Shown here piece after piece: positions 51,088-62,069 of a stretch of 62,592 nucleotides of DNA. The stretch lies in contig CAMDGX010000014.1 in assembly GCA_945897825.1 (NCBI GenBank), positions 1 to 62,592 on the forward strand. The letters are read 5' to 3'. The position numbers and the translations under genes are program-made. How positions within the stretch are numbered: the stretch's first letter is position 1; each line of letters starts with the position of its first letter. The notes beneath the pieces are model-generated. The model ran no database searches and was not told where the DNA came from. It was given only the letters and a program-made list of their open reading frames with translations. This DNA comes from Asaia bogorensis. GTDB lineage: Bacteria; Pseudomonadota; Alphaproteobacteria; Acetobacterales; Acetobacteraceae.

Positions 51088-51771
51088 CTACAGCGGCGGG
51101 TCGCCGTAGGGGATGTGCACGACGCGGTGCACATAGATGCCGGGTGTCACGACCTGGTCCGGATCGATCCCGCCGAGTTCGACCACGTGCTGCGTCTGCG
51201 CAATGGTCAGCTTCGCCGCGGGCGCCATCACGGCGTTGAGGTTGCGCCCGGCGCGGCGGTAGGTGAGGTTGCCCCAGCGGTCGGCCTGCCAGGCTTCGAT
51301 CAGGGCCACGTCGGCGAAGATCGCCTTTTCCAGCACATAGGTGCGGCCGTCGATCTCGCGGTGCTCCTTGCCCTTTGCCAGCGGCGTGCCGACGGAGGTG
51401 GCGGTGAAGAAGGCAGGCACGCCGGAGCCGGCGGCGTGGATGCGCTCGGCCAGCGTGCCCTGGGGGACGAGCTCGAGTTCCGCCTTGCCGGCACGCAGCA
51501 GCGGCTCGAGCGGGATCGGGCCGCTCGGGCTGCGCGCCCAGGAGACAATGGCCTTGCGGATGCGGCCGGCGGCAACCAGCGCCCCAAGCGCATCGTCCGG
51601 CATGCCGGCGTGGATGCCGACGATGGTGAGGTCCTTGGCGCCTTGCTCAAGCAGGCCGGCGAGCAGGTGGCGCGGCTCGCCGGTGCCCGCGAAGCCACCC
51701 ATCAGGACCGTCGCGCCGTCGGGAATGCCGCTGAGGGCTTCGGCGACGGTGCGGACGATCTTGTCGATCAT
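51088..51771 (-). CDS. 3-oxoacid CoA-transferase alpha subunit, unpaired
   Basis: 227 residues of family I CoA-transferase subunit A: MGGFAGTGEPRHLLAGLLEQGAKDLTIVG, QGTLAERIHAAGSGVPAFFTATSVGT and IEAWQADRWGNLTYRRAGRNLN. The heterodimer needs a beta subunit carrying the catalytic Glu. None is adjacent: downstream is the ATPase fusion in convergent orientation and upstream, beyond repeat copy 8, lies the fadB gene. ATG 51771 follows AGGAACC. Its partner must be encoded elsewhere or it is a remnant. Confidence 0.87.
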   Translation of the reverse strand: MIDKIVRTVAEALSGIPDGATVLMGGFAGTGEPRHLLAGLLEQGAKDLTIVGIHAGMPDDALGALVAAGRIRKAIVSWARSPSGPIPLEPLLRAGKAELELVPQGTLAERIHAAGSGVPAFFTATSVGTPLAKGKEHREIDGRTYVLEKAIFADVALIEAWQADRWGNLTYRRAGRNLNAVMAPAAKLTIAQTQHVVELGGIDPDQVVTPGIYVHRVVHIPYGDPPL

Positions 51772-51795
51772 GGGGTGGTTCCTAAGGAAGGAAGA

Positions 51796-51916
51796 TTCTT
51801 CTTTTTCTGAAGAAAAAGAAGCAAAAAGACTTTTCATCCATTTGCACCGCGCCTGGCGTGTAGGGCGCGGTGCAAATGGACAGAAAGTTTTTTGGTTCTT
51901 TTTTTCAAAAAAGAAC
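51796..51916. repeat. Intergenic repeat family A, copy 8 (best-preserved)
   Basis: The most regular copy: arms CCATTTGCACCGCG and CGCGGTGCAAATGG form a perfect 14-bp central stem between the two T/A hairpins. Between two co-directional minus-strand genes; 4 bp from the FadB stop and 25 bp upstream of the CoA-transferase start. Confidence 0.93.
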
Positions 51917-51919
51917 CGC

Positions 51920-54037
<2,118 letters not shown>

Positions 54038-54113
54038 GGGCGTTTCCTGCCGTTTCTGCTTGAGTTCACTGGAGGGTATGGGATCGGGCGGGACGCGTCC
54101 AGGCGGCGCGGCG

Positions 54114-54926
54114 CTACCACCTGGTGCTGTGGTCGATGGCGTAAAGCTGGTTCTGCAGGGCGCGGGTTTCGCGGGCGGTGGCTTCGGCTTCGGTGATCTG
54201 GGGCGTGGCGACGGGTGTGTGGCCGTCCTTTGGCGCGTAGCCGATGGTGCGCCGTGTTGTTTCGATGTCCCAGCGCATGCCGGGGTTGTCGCTCATCAGG
54301 TTGAGCACGGCGCAGGGCACGTTCTCGGCGAGCACGGCGCGTTCCATCGCCAGGCAGAGGTCGCGGTTGGAGAGCCACATCTGCTGGCCCCAGAGGCCCC
54401 AGCCCATGTGCGGGCCGGGGAGGTTGTCGCCGGTCTGGCAGTAGCCGATGCGGAAGCTGATCGAGGAGACGCCGCGGTGGGTGGCGAAGGCGCGGCCGAT
54501 GTGCTCGCCGATCAGCTTGGAGACGCCGTAGGGGTTCACCGGGGCGGGCTCGTGCGTGGTGGTGAGCGGAAAGTCGGCGAAGCGGTGGCCGGCCATGGTC
54601 CAGTTGGAGCTGGCGAAGATGACCCGCTTGGCGCCGTGTCGGGCGGCGGCTTCATAGACGTTCTGGGTGAGGTCGATGTTGAGGCGCTGGATGGAGGCCC
54701 AGCTGGCGGACGGGCTGGGGTCGCCGGCGAGGTGGATGACCGCGTCGGCGCCGGCGAAGTGTTGCGCCCACGCATCGTCGTAGGTGGCGAGGTCGGCTTC
54801 GACGATCGAGGGATCGCCGCCGGCGGTGCGGTCGAGCAGGCGCAGGGTCCAGCCGAGGGCGCCGAAGTGGGCGCGCAGCTTGGTGCCGAGATTGCCGCGG
54901 GCGTCGGTGATGACGACGGTGGTCAT
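54114..54926 (-). CDS. SDR-type NAD-dependent dehydrogenase, uronate-dehydrogenase-like
   Basis: 270 residues of the extended SDR/epimerase superfamily, the length of NAD-dependent uronate dehydrogenases. N-terminal TDARGNLGTKLRAHFG replaces the classic GxxGxxG, then DAVIHLAGDPSP, IFASSNWTMAG and the catalytic YGVSK. WLSNRDLCLAMERA and the preceding IGYCQ...P block match the uronate dehydrogenase layout. Oxidation of a sugar acid to a lactone is the best guess. ATG 54926 overlaps the M28 peptidase stop, so the two are coupled, an odd functional pairing. Confidence 0.83.
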   Translation of the reverse strand: MTTVVITDARGNLGTKLRAHFGALGWTLRLLDRTAGGDPSIVEADLATYDDAWAQHFAGADAVIHLAGDPSPSASWASIQRLNIDLTQNVYEAAARHGAKRVIFASSNWTMAGHRFADFPLTTTHEPAPVNPYGVSKLIGEHIGRAFATHRGVSSISFRIGYCQTGDNLPGPHMGWGLWGQQMWLSNRDLCLAMERAVLAENVPCAVLNLMSDNPGMRWDIETTRRTIGYAPKDGHTPVATPQITEAEATARETRALQNQLYAIDHSTRW

Positions 54927-56578
54927 GCGGAGGCTCCTTCGAGCAGGGCGTTGGCGGTGCGCAGGGCGTGGGCGAGGCGGTTGGCGGCGCGGCGGGCGCT
55001 GACAGTGTGGAGGTGGGAGGCGTCGGTGCCCGGGGTGGTGGCGGCGAGGTCGCGCAGGGGTTGCAGGGCGGCCCAGTCGGGGATGGGCAGGGCGGCGTCG
55101 TGGTGGAAGCGGTCGGTGGTGGCGTAGTCGAGCGGGATCAGGATGCGGCAGAGGGCCATCAGGGTGGCGTCGGATTGATCGGGAGTGGCGCGCTGCATGA
55201 GTGTTTCGGTGGCGGACAGGAGTGGGGTGAGGTCGAGGCGGCCGGACAGGCGGGGGGCGAGCGGGGCGAGTTCGTCGTGCAGGGTGCGGGCGTGGGCGGC
55301 GATGTCGAGCGGGAGGATCGGGTCGGTCAGCAGTTTCATGACGGTGTGGACGATGATCTTCGTGTCGCGGACGAGGTTGGCTTCGTCGACCTTGTCGAGC
55401 AGGTCTTCCGGGGTGTGCCACCACCAGCCGAGCGCGTTGCGCAGGGGAAGGTCGGAGGGGGGCTGTTCGGAGAGGGTGCCGAACATGGAGGGGATGCCGA
55501 GGGCGGGGAGGGATTCGTCGGCGGAGCGGTTCTTGCGTTTTCCTGTGAGGGGTTGGCCGGTGCAGGTTTGGCCGGAATGCTCGGCGATGGCTTCGGTGGC
55601 GAGGGCGAGCAGGGGGGCCATGGCGGGGGCGTCGTGCAGCACGGTGGCGCCGGTGCCGCCGGTGGAGTCGACGTTGACGTGGGCGGCGCAGAGGCGGTCC
55701 AGCTCGTCCCAGTGGTTGTCGACATACCAGGCGGAGCCGGAGTAGCGGCCGTGGCTGTGGCCGGACCAGAAGCAGAGGCGCAGGCCGCGCTTCCAGTCGG
55801 CGCGGCAAGTGGCGGCGAGGCGGGCGGCTTCGAGCATGGTGGCGTTGGCGCTGCCGTTGTCCATGACGCCGTAGTGCCAGGTGTCGTGGTGGCCGCTGAG
55901 CAGGATGAAGGGGGTGTCGGGGGCGGCGTCGAGGGTGGCTTCGAGGATGGGGGTTTTGCGCCAGCTGGCGTCGATGGCGGCGTGGAGGGTGACGCGCGGG
56001 GTTTCGCCGCGGGCGAGGCGGTCACGCAGGGCGGTGCCGTCGGCGTTGCTGATGGTGCAGGCGACGGTGGCCGGGAGTTGGTGGATGGTGGTCGGGTCGG
56101 GGCTGCCCCAGACGGGGGAGATGCACATTTCGTGCAGGTGGTGGTGGGGCGAGATGTGGAGCTGGCCGGCGGCGCCGGCGTCGCGGGCGAGGGCGGCGAC
56201 GACGGGGGTGGCGATGCCTTCGGCCAGGATGATGCGGCCGCGCAGGTCGCGGCCGGCGAAGTCGGCTGGGGTGGCGCGGCCGACATAGACGAGCTCGGCG
56301 GTGAGGCCTTCCGGGGGGGACGGGCGGGCCATGGAGTGGGTGATGGCGGTGAGTGACACGCCGTCGACCTCCACGCGGGCCTTGCCGGGGAGGCTGATGT
56401 AGGCGTCGTGGTGGATGAGGCGGGTGCGGTAGCCGTATTCGTCGAGGCGGGCCTGGATATAGCGCAGGCTCTCGGCTTCGGCGGGCGTGCCGGAGAGCTT
56501 CACGTGGCGGGCGAAGGCGCGGCAATGGTCCATCAGCAGGGTGCCGGAGGTGGCGGCAGCGAGGGGCAGGTGGGTCAT
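54923..56578 (-). CDS. M28 family zinc aminopeptidase-like protein
   Basis: 551 residues with the M28 metal set: GHHDTWHYGVMDNGSANATM (His and bridging Asp), a Glu/Asp region at HVNVDSTGGTGA and the C-terminal WWHTPEDLLDKVD (last His ligand). A PA-like insert (ATPADFAGRDLRGRIILAEG) lies before the catalytic core. The family cleaves N-terminal residues from peptides or acts as folate- or glutamate-type hydrolases. No signal peptide. It diverges from the M20 peptidase gene across 83 bp. Confidence 0.88.
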   Translation of the reverse strand: MTHLPLAAATSGTLLMDHCRAFARHVKLSGTPAEAESLRYIQARLDEYGYRTRLIHHDAYISLPGKARVEVDGVSLTAITHSMARPSPPEGLTAELVYVGRATPADFAGRDLRGRIILAEGIATPVVAALARDAGAAGQLHISPHHHLHEMCISPVWGSPDPTTIHQLPATVACTISNADGTALRDRLARGETPRVTLHAAIDASWRKTPILEATLDAAPDTPFILLSGHHDTWHYGVMDNGSANATMLEAARLAATCRADWKRGLRLCFWSGHSHGRYSGSAWYVDNHWDELDRLCAAHVNVDSTGGTGATVLHDAPAMAPLLALATEAIAEHSGQTCTGQPLTGKRKNRSADESLPALGIPSMFGTLSEQPPSDLPLRNALGWWWHTPEDLLDKVDEANLVRDTKIIVHTVMKLLTDPILPLDIAAHARTLHDELAPLAPRLSGRLDLTPLLSATETLMQRATPDQSDATLMALCRILIPLDYATTDRFHHDAALPIPDWAALQPLRDLAATTPGTDASHLHTVSARRAANRLAHALRTANALLEGASA

Positions 56579-56661
56579 CTTCGGGTCCTTCGGCTGGCGG
56601 CGAAGGGTAGTGCCGGCGATGGCGGGAGGCTAGGGTCGGGCGGACGCAGACGGAGAGCGAC

Positions 56662-57804
56662 ATGAACGAGACTTCCTCCAACCGGCCGGTGCTGGATGCC
56701 GACGAGCTTTTGGCGGGCATTCGCGAATGGGTGGAGATCGAGAGCCCGACGACGGATGCGGTGGCGGTTAACCGGATGGTGGACAAGGTTCAGGCCGACT
56801 ACGCGGCGATCGGGGCGAAGATGGAGCGCATTCCTGGGCGGGACGGGTTTGGCGACCATTTGCTGGTGACCTCGCCCTGGGGTGGGGATGGGCCGGGGAT
56901 CCTGGTGTTGAGCCATCTGGATACCGTGCACGACATCGGGACGCTGGGGACGAAGCTGCCGTTCCGGGTGGAGGGCGACGTGGCCTATGGGCCGGGCATC
57001 TACGACATGAAGGGCGGGGCGCATTTGGCGTTCGCGGCGATGCGGCATCTGGCGCGGTTGGGGCGGGAGACTTCGTTGCCGATCCGGCACCTGTGCGTGT
57101 CGGAGGAGGAGGTCGGCAGCCCGACGTCGCGGGAGATCATCCTGCGCGAGGCGCGGCGGGCGAAATACGTGCTGGTGACGGAGCCGGCGCGGGAGGGCGG
57201 GCGGATCGTGACGGCGCGGAAGGGGACGGCGCGGTTCGAGTTGCACATCAAGGGGCGGGCGGCGCATTCGGGGGCGCGGCACGAGGATGGGCGCAGCGCG
57301 ATCAAGGAGCTGGCGCGGCAGATCCTCGATCTGGAGGGGATGACCGACTATTCCACGGGTGTCACGGTGAACGTGGGCGTGGTTTCCGGCGGCACGCGGT
57401 CGAACGTGGTGGCGGAGGAGGCGCGGGCGGAGGTCGACATGCGGGTGCCGAATCCCGAGATCGGGGACGCGGCGGTGGCGCGGGTGCTGGCGATCAAGGC
57501 CTACGACCCCGACGTGACGGTGACGGTGACCGGGGGGCTGAACCGGCCGGGCTACGAGAAGGGGGCGGCGATCGAGGCGCTGTTCCAGGAGGCGAAGCGG
57601 ATCGCGGCGGGGATCGGGTTCGAGCTGAAGGACCTCAAGACCGGGGGCGGATCGGACGGGAATTTCACGGCGGCGATCGCGCCGACGCTCGACGGGCTGG
57701 GGGTGGACGGGAAAGGGGCGCACTCGGACGAGGAACAGCTCTACGTGTCGTCCCTGGTGCCGCGGGCGCGGTTGTTGCTGGGGCTGTTCGAGGAACTGAA
57801 CTAG
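56662..57804 (+). CDS. M20 family metallopeptidase, carboxypeptidase G2-like
   Basis: 380 residues. Metal-binding set: LSHLDTVHD (His, Asp), GIYDMKGG (bridging Asp), CVSEEEVGS (Glu pair), TEPAREGG and the C-terminal GAHSDEEQLYV (His). The dimerisation domain segment KGTARFELHIKGRAAHSG is also present. Resembles glutamate carboxypeptidase (CPG2/ArgE group), which releases C-terminal glutamate or deacylates amino acids. ATG 56662 follows GGAGAG. With the neighbouring M28 gene it suggests use of peptides or folate-like conjugates. Confidence 0.92.
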   Translation: MNETSSNRPVLDADELLAGIREWVEIESPTTDAVAVNRMVDKVQADYAAIGAKMERIPGRDGFGDHLLVTSPWGGDGPGILVLSHLDTVHDIGTLGTKLPFRVEGDVAYGPGIYDMKGGAHLAFAAMRHLARLGRETSLPIRHLCVSEEEVGSPTSREIILREARRAKYVLVTEPAREGGRIVTARKGTARFELHIKGRAAHSGARHEDGRSAIKELARQILDLEGMTDYSTGVTVNVGVVSGGTRSNVVAEEARAEVDMRVPNPEIGDAAVARVLAIKAYDPDVTVTVTGGLNRPGYEKGAAIEALFQEAKRIAAGIGFELKDLKTGGGSDGNFTAAIAPTLDGLGVDGKGAHSDEEQLYVSSLVPRARLLLGLFEELN

Positions 57805-57883
57805 TTTTCATATCGTAATTATATAAGGCGTGCGTCGACGCCCTCCGGTGGGAGGGGGTTTTCGGCGCTGTGGGGATGCGGGG

Positions 57884-58249
57884 TCACGGCGGGGCACGCG
57901 CGGGTTGGGCGTGGACCTGCGGGCGCGGCGCGGGGGCGGATGCGCGCATGCCGCGGCCGGGGGCGCCGACGAGAATCCAATCGGGGACCAGGCCGAGCGC
58001 CACCACGGCGGCGTGTGGGGCGCGGCCGTAGATGTTGTAGTCCCGGGTGGGACGGAGGTCGGGCGTGGGGAGGTCGAGCGCGGCCGGCACGTGCAGGGAC
58101 GGGCGGCGGCGGGGGAACAGGCGCAACAAGAGCGCGAGAAGAAGAGCCTCCACGGCGGCGCGCAGCGTCGCGCGCACGGGTGCGCCGTCGGCCCGAAGGG
58201 CGCCGTGCGGATGACCCGGCCAGAGGGGGGTGGAGGATGTTAGGGGCAT
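57884..58249 (-). CDS. Hypothetical protein (121 aa) with a leaderless-type promoter
   Basis: A frame with balanced composition: a hydrophobic helix AVEALLLALLLRLFPRRR near residue 40, then RDYNIYGRAPHAAVVALGLV, PDWILVGAPGRG and a Pro/Ala tail. I do not recognise a family. There is no ribosome binding site; a TTGCCA-N17-TATAAA promoter ends 5 bp before the ATG, as at the 210-aa gene (30000-30632). Both proteins contain an ALG-x-(P)PDW stretch (ALGIRPPDW and ALGLVPDW), which might mean distant kinship. Confidence 0.6.
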   Translation of the reverse strand: MPLTSSTPLWPGHPHGALRADGAPVRATLRAAVEALLLALLLRLFPRRRPSLHVPAALDLPTPDLRPTRDYNIYGRAPHAAVVALGLVPDWILVGAPGRGMRASAPAPRPQVHAQPARAPP

Positions 58250-58254
58250 GCGGT

Positions 58255-58283
58255 TTTATATCTAACATTGGAGGAGGTGGCAA
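58255..58283 (-). promoter_or_regulatory. Sigma-70-type promoter predicted to give a leaderless mRNA
   Basis: On the minus strand TTGCCA (58283-58278), 17-bp spacer, TATAAA (58260-58255), 5 bp, then ATG 58249. Matches the promoter at 30640-30668 at 22 of 30 positions, including GTTAG just before the -10 box. Confidence 0.6.
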
Positions 58284-58389
58284 GAAAATTTCTCCGCAAA
58301 TTTCAGGAATGGTCAGCCAGGTGCCACCAGATTTCTATGACGGGAATTGCCAGAAGCGATAATATTCAATCATAAAAATGTGGCTTTGC

Positions 58390-58500
58390 CCCATACCACG
58401 CCAAGGGCCGAGCCCCTGGACCTCAATACACTCTTAATTATTGGGTTTCCAAAGGCCGCCGGCCTTTGGTGGGTCCAGGGCAAAGCCCTGGCCTTTTCTT
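58390..58500. repeat. Intergenic repeat family B, copy 2
   Basis: AGGGGCTCGG CCCTTGG-type hairpin on the left, an AAAGGCCGCCGGCCTTT palindrome in the middle and CCAGGGCAAAGCCCTGG hairpin on the right. Ends exactly at the stop codon of the TPR-glycosyltransferase gene. Confidence 0.82.
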
Positions 58501-59658
58501 TTAACTGTTGCGTACGAAGAGTTGCCCGGCGTTTTGGCCGATGTGTTGGTTTGGGGGCAGGGTTCCGAAGGGGGGGAAGGGGACGCTGCCGAGGCATCCG
58601 GTGAAGATGCTGTCGTGGATGAGGCAGTGGCCGCGGATGGCGGGCCAGACGGTTTCGGAGAGCAGGTCCTGGTCGATATGGTTGCCTTCGGTGCGCCAGC
58701 CGCGGCGGTTGGCGAACAGGGTGTCGACGTTGGGCAGGATGCCGCCGACGCCGCCCCACATGCCGGCCAGGAGCAGGTCGGTATGGGTGTAGTAGTCGCG
58801 CATGGCGTGGAAGTGGTAGCCGGAGGCGAGCCAGGCATCGACGGCGACGCGTTCCTTGACGGTGAGCAGGGAGTCGGCGTCGCGGATCAGGTAGCGGCGC
58901 ACGGTGGGGTCGCCGAGGACGGTGAAGCGCCAGAGCAGGCGGCGGTGGCCGGGCATGCCGGGGGGCAGCTCGTATTGGACGACCTGGGCGCCGCGGTTCT
59001 GCAGGTCGGCGCGGAAGGCGGCGGGGACCGAGGCGTCGAGGTGGACGCGGATGGTCCAGGCCGGGAAGAGGTGGTTCAGCAGTTTCAGGTTTTCGGCCAG
59101 CGGGGCGAAGTAGCGGTCGCTGTCGCCCCAGAGGCAGTAGGAGATGACGTTCTCGGCGCGGTTGTGCGGGTTGAAGGGCGGGGGGGCGGTGGTGGGGAGG
59201 GTGGCGAGGACCGGGTAGGCGGCGAACATGCGGTCTTTCGCTTCCAGCGCGGCGCGGCCGTATTGCACCGAGAGGTCGAGGCGGCCGAGGCGGCTGGCGG
59301 CATCGGCCAGGCAGTCGTGGGTGTTGGGGCTTTGGCTGCCGCATTCCAGGGCGCGCAGGCTGGCCTGCATGGCGCCGCCGTTGTCGCCGAGGGCGAGGAG
59401 GAGGACGCCGCGGTTTTCGTGGAGCTGGGGGGCTTCGGGGTGGCGGCGGAGGGCTTCGTCGATGACGGCGAGCGATTGGGGGAGGTCGCTTTGCTGGAAG
59501 AACAGGAGGGCGAGGAAGAGATGGTCGTCGGGCTGGGAGGCCGCCTGCTGGGCGAGGTGGGCCTGCTGGGCGGCGATGGCGGCGGCGAGGTCGCCGCGCG
59601 CGTGGGCGTCCAGCGCCACCTGGCGGAGGTCGGAGGGCGGGTTCAGCGGGGAGGACAT
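58501..59658 (-). CDS. TPR-repeat protein with glycosyltransferase-like C-terminal domain
   Basis: 385 residues. Residues about 1-150 form tetratricopeptide repeats (ALDAHARGDLAAAIAAQQAH; DEALRRHPEAPQLHENRGVL; RLGRLDLSVQYGRAALEA). From about 170 a second domain begins AENVISYCLWGDSDRYFAPL and includes YLIRDADSLLTVKER, where Asp-Ala-Asp is a DxD-like metal site, and DLLLAGMWGGVGG. This resembles glycosyltransferases of capsule or glycan clusters. No other glycan genes are nearby; the upstream neighbour (4-bp gap) is an aldo/keto reductase. Start ATG 59658 follows GAGCTC, a weak site. Confidence 0.78.
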   Translation of the reverse strand: MSSPLNPPSDLRQVALDAHARGDLAAAIAAQQAHLAQQAASQPDDHLFLALLFFQQSDLPQSLAVIDEALRRHPEAPQLHENRGVLLLALGDNGGAMQASLRALECGSQSPNTHDCLADAASRLGRLDLSVQYGRAALEAKDRMFAAYPVLATLPTTAPPPFNPHNRAENVISYCLWGDSDRYFAPLAENLKLLNHLFPAWTIRVHLDASVPAAFRADLQNRGAQVVQYELPPGMPGHRRLLWRFTVLGDPTVRRYLIRDADSLLTVKERVAVDAWLASGYHFHAMRDYYTHTDLLLAGMWGGVGGILPNVDTLFANRRGWRTEGNHIDQDLLSETVWPAIRGHCLIHDSIFTGCLGSVPFPPFGTLPPNQHIGQNAGQLFVRNS

Positions 59659-59662
59659 GAGC

Positions 59663-60688
59663 TCAGGTCGGGGTGGGGGCGCGGGGGTCCAGCAGGCCGA
59701 GGGTGCGCAGTTCGTCCCAGAGGGCGGCGGGGATGGGGTGGCGCATGAGGGCGAGGTTGCCCTTGAGCTCTTCCTGGGAGACGGCGCCGGGGATGATGGC
59801 GGCGACGGCGGGATGGGCGAGGGGGAATTGCAGGGCGGCGGCGGCGATGGGGACGCCGTGGCGGATGCAGACATCCTCGATGCGGGCGACGCGGTTCATG
59901 ACCCAGGCGGGCGCGTCGTTGTAGTCGTATTTGGCGCCTTGGCGGGCGCCGGTGGCGAGGACGCCGGAGTTGAGCGGGCCGCCGATGATGACGGCGACGT
60001 TGCGCTGTTGCGCGAGCGGCATGAAGTCGTCGAGCGCCTTCTGTTCGAGCAGGGTGTAGCGGCCGGCCAGCAGGACGCAGTCGAAGTCGCCGGCGCGGAC
60101 GAAGCGGGCGGACATGTCCGCTTCGTTCAGGCCGACGCCGATGGCGCCGATGACGCCCTGGCTGCGCAGGTCGACGAGGGCGCGGTGGGCGCCTTCCATG
60201 ACCTGGCGGAAGCGGTCTTCCAGGACGATGCGGTCGCCGGTGGTCCAGAAGTCGACGTCGTGGACGAGGGCGATGTCGACGCGGTCGAGGCCGGTGCGCA
60301 GGAGGGATTGCTCGAGGGAGCGGTGCACGCCGTCGTAGCTGTAGTCGAAGGTGGGGTAGTGGTTGAGGCCGCCGCGGCGCATGCCCTCGATGGTGGTGTT
60401 GCGCGGGACGGGGGTCATCCAGCGGCCGATCTTGGTGGAGATGACGAGGTCGTCGCGGGGGCGGTCGCGGAGCGCGGCGCCGAGGCGGAGTTCGGCGCGG
60501 CCATAGCCGTAGTAGGGCGAGGTGTCGAAGAGGCGGATGCCGGCGTCGTAGGCGGCGTTGATGGTGGCGACGGCGTCCTGCTCCGGGATGGTGGTGCGGA
60601 AGCCGGCCAGGGGGGCGGTGCCGAAGCCGAACTGGGTGACTCTGAGCGGGGTGCGGCCTAGGGGGCGGCGGGCGGTGGGGTCGGGCAT
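59663..60688 (-). CDS. Aldo/keto reductase, L-fucose/D-threo-aldose 1-dehydrogenase-like
   Basis: 341 residues. The catalytic tetrad is visible: Asp and Tyr in LFDTSPYYGYG, Lys in VISTKIGR and His in ALVHDVDFW. The long insert DYSYDGVHRSLEQSLLRTGL and the FFGFGTAPLAG-like start are typical of the galactose/fucose dehydrogenase and pyridoxal dehydrogenase branch (AKR15-like). Probably oxidises a sugar to its lactone. Repeat family A copy 9 lies 26 bp upstream of its start. Confidence 0.9.
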   Translation of the reverse strand: MPDPTARRPLGRTPLRVTQFGFGTAPLAGFRTTIPEQDAVATINAAYDAGIRLFDTSPYYGYGRAELRLGAALRDRPRDDLVISTKIGRWMTPVPRNTTIEGMRRGGLNHYPTFDYSYDGVHRSLEQSLLRTGLDRVDIALVHDVDFWTTGDRIVLEDRFRQVMEGAHRALVDLRSQGVIGAIGVGLNEADMSARFVRAGDFDCVLLAGRYTLLEQKALDDFMPLAQQRNVAVIIGGPLNSGVLATGARQGAKYDYNDAPAWVMNRVARIEDVCIRHGVPIAAAALQFPLAHPAVAAIIPGAVSQEELKGNLALMRHPIPAALWDELRTLGLLDPRAPTPT

Positions 60689-60713
60689 CTGGGGGTTTCC
60701 TTAGGAAGTAAGA

Positions 60714-60834
60714 TTCTTCTTTTTCTGAAGAAAAAGAAGCAAAAAGACTTTTTATCCATTTGCGCCGGGGATGGGGGTTCGGGCGGGGTGCAAATGGACA
60801 GAAAGTTTTTTGGTTCTTTTTTTCAAAAAAGAAC
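60714..60834. repeat. Intergenic repeat family A, copy 9
   Basis: Both T/A hairpins intact; CCATTTGCGCC...GGTGCAAATGG central stem with one mismatch. Between two co-directional minus-strand genes, 8 bp from the LDH2 stop. Confidence 0.92.
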
Positions 60835-60841
60835 GGCTTCC

Positions 60842-61897
60842 TTATGCTTCCAGGTTGATGTTCACGCCGAGGCTGCGGCCGGCTTCGAGGAGCTGGTTCC
60901 AGGTTTCGTTGTCGATGTAGATGCCTTCGGCGGTGCGTTTGGCGCGGGCGAGGCGTTCGGGGTCGCCGGCGACGAGGACGGGGAGGGTGGGGTCGATGGG
61001 CGGGGAGGATTTGACGAAGCCGACCATCTTGTCGATTTCGGCCTGGACGAAGGGCATGGTGGCGAGGCGGGTGGGGTCGAGGACGAAGGTGAGCCAGCCG
61101 TTGACGATGCCGTGGTCGGGCGGGGTTTCGCCGGGCATGACGCCGGCGCCGGCGACGGCACCCGCGAGGAGGTCGCAGATGAGGGCGAGGCCGGAGCCCT
61201 TGTGTTCGCCGAAGGGCAGGGCGGCGCCGATGGGATCTTCGTACATGACGCCGGGGTTGGTGGTGGGTTTTCCGTCGGCGTCGATGAGGGCGCCGGGGAC
61301 GACCTGGCGCTTGTCATTGTAGGCGACGCGGACTTTGCCGAGGGCGATGACGGAGGTGGCGAAGTCGAGGATGACGGGGGGGGTGGTGGCGGTGCCGGGG
61401 ACGGCGATGCAGATGGGGTTGGTGGTGTAGCGGCCGTGCTTGCCGCGGAAGGGGGCGACGCGGGGCTTGCCGCTGTAGCCGTTGACGAAGGAGATGGAGA
61501 CCAGTCCGGCGGCGGCGGCCATTTCGCCGTAGGTGCCGACACGGCCGATGTGGTGGACGTTGCGCAGGCCGTGGATGGCGATGCCGTGGGACTTGGCGGT
61601 GTCGATGCACCATTGCATGGCCTGGCGGGCGACGGTCTGGCCGAAGCAGTGCTTGCCGTCCCAGACGGCGAAGGGGGCGTTGTTCGTGACGATGGTGGGC
61701 TGGTGGTTGGGCTTGAGGTTGCCGTTCTTGAGCGACTTCACGTAGGGGGAGAGCATCACCACGCCGTGGCTGTCGTGGCCGGCGAGGTTGGCGCCGATGA
61801 GGTGGTCGGCGACGGTGTTGGCTTCGGATTCGTCGCTGCCGCCGGCGCGCAGGAGGGTGAGCGCGATGGTGCGGAGCTTTTCGTGCGGGATCATCAT
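60842..61897 (-). CDS. Malate/L-lactate dehydrogenase, LDH2/MDH2 family
   Basis: 351 residues of the type-2 malate/lactate/ureidoglycolate/sulfolactate dehydrogenase family: GHDSHGVVMLSPYVKSLKNG, VRNVHHIGRVGTYGEMAAAAG-like block with the catalytic His, SKGKPRVAPFRG-like and PFGEHKGSGLALICDLLAG near the C-terminus. NAD(P)-dependent 2-hydroxy acid oxidation in the cytoplasm; the exact acid is not readable. Start: ATG 61897; a second ATG follows immediately. It is flanked by both repeat families, copy A9 at its 3' end and copy B3 upstream. Confidence 0.9.
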   Translation of the reverse strand: MMIPHEKLRTIALTLLRAGGSDESEANTVADHLIGANLAGHDSHGVVMLSPYVKSLKNGNLKPNHQPTIVTNNAPFAVWDGKHCFGQTVARQAMQWCIDTAKSHGIAIHGLRNVHHIGRVGTYGEMAAAAGLVSISFVNGYSGKPRVAPFRGKHGRYTTNPICIAVPGTATTPPVILDFATSVIALGKVRVAYNDKRQVVPGALIDADGKPTTNPGVMYEDPIGAALPFGEHKGSGLALICDLLAGAVAGAGVMPGETPPDHGIVNGWLTFVLDPTRLATMPFVQAEIDKMVGFVKSSPPIDPTLPVLVAGDPERLARAKRTAEGIYIDNETWNQLLEAGRSLGVNINLEA

Positions 61898-61954
61898 GGA
61901 CGTGGGGTTCCCCTGGGTTGGGGGGATACCAATACGTCTTGGAAGGCGAAGCAA

Positions 61955-62069
61955 GTGGCGGGGCGCTGCCCCGCGCCCCGCCAGGGGCCGAGCCCCTGGA
62001 CCTCCTTCTTTTGATGGGAGGTCCAGGAACCTCAGGTTCCTGGCGGGTCCAGGGCAGAGCCCTGGCCTT
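61955..62069. repeat. Intergenic repeat family B, copy 3
   Basis: GGGGCGCTGCCCC hairpin, CCAGGGGCCGAGCCCCTGG hairpin, a CCAGGAACCTCAGGTTCCTGG palindrome (62031-62042 region) and CCAGGGCAGAGCCCTGG. Ends at the stop codon of the next gene on the minus strand. Confidence 0.85.

Noticed and set aside
57819-58283. A 154-codon minus-strand frame overlapping the 121-aa hypothetical gene
   Set aside because: Almost entirely Arg/Pro, typical of a shadow frame; the 121-aa frame has balanced composition and a promoter.
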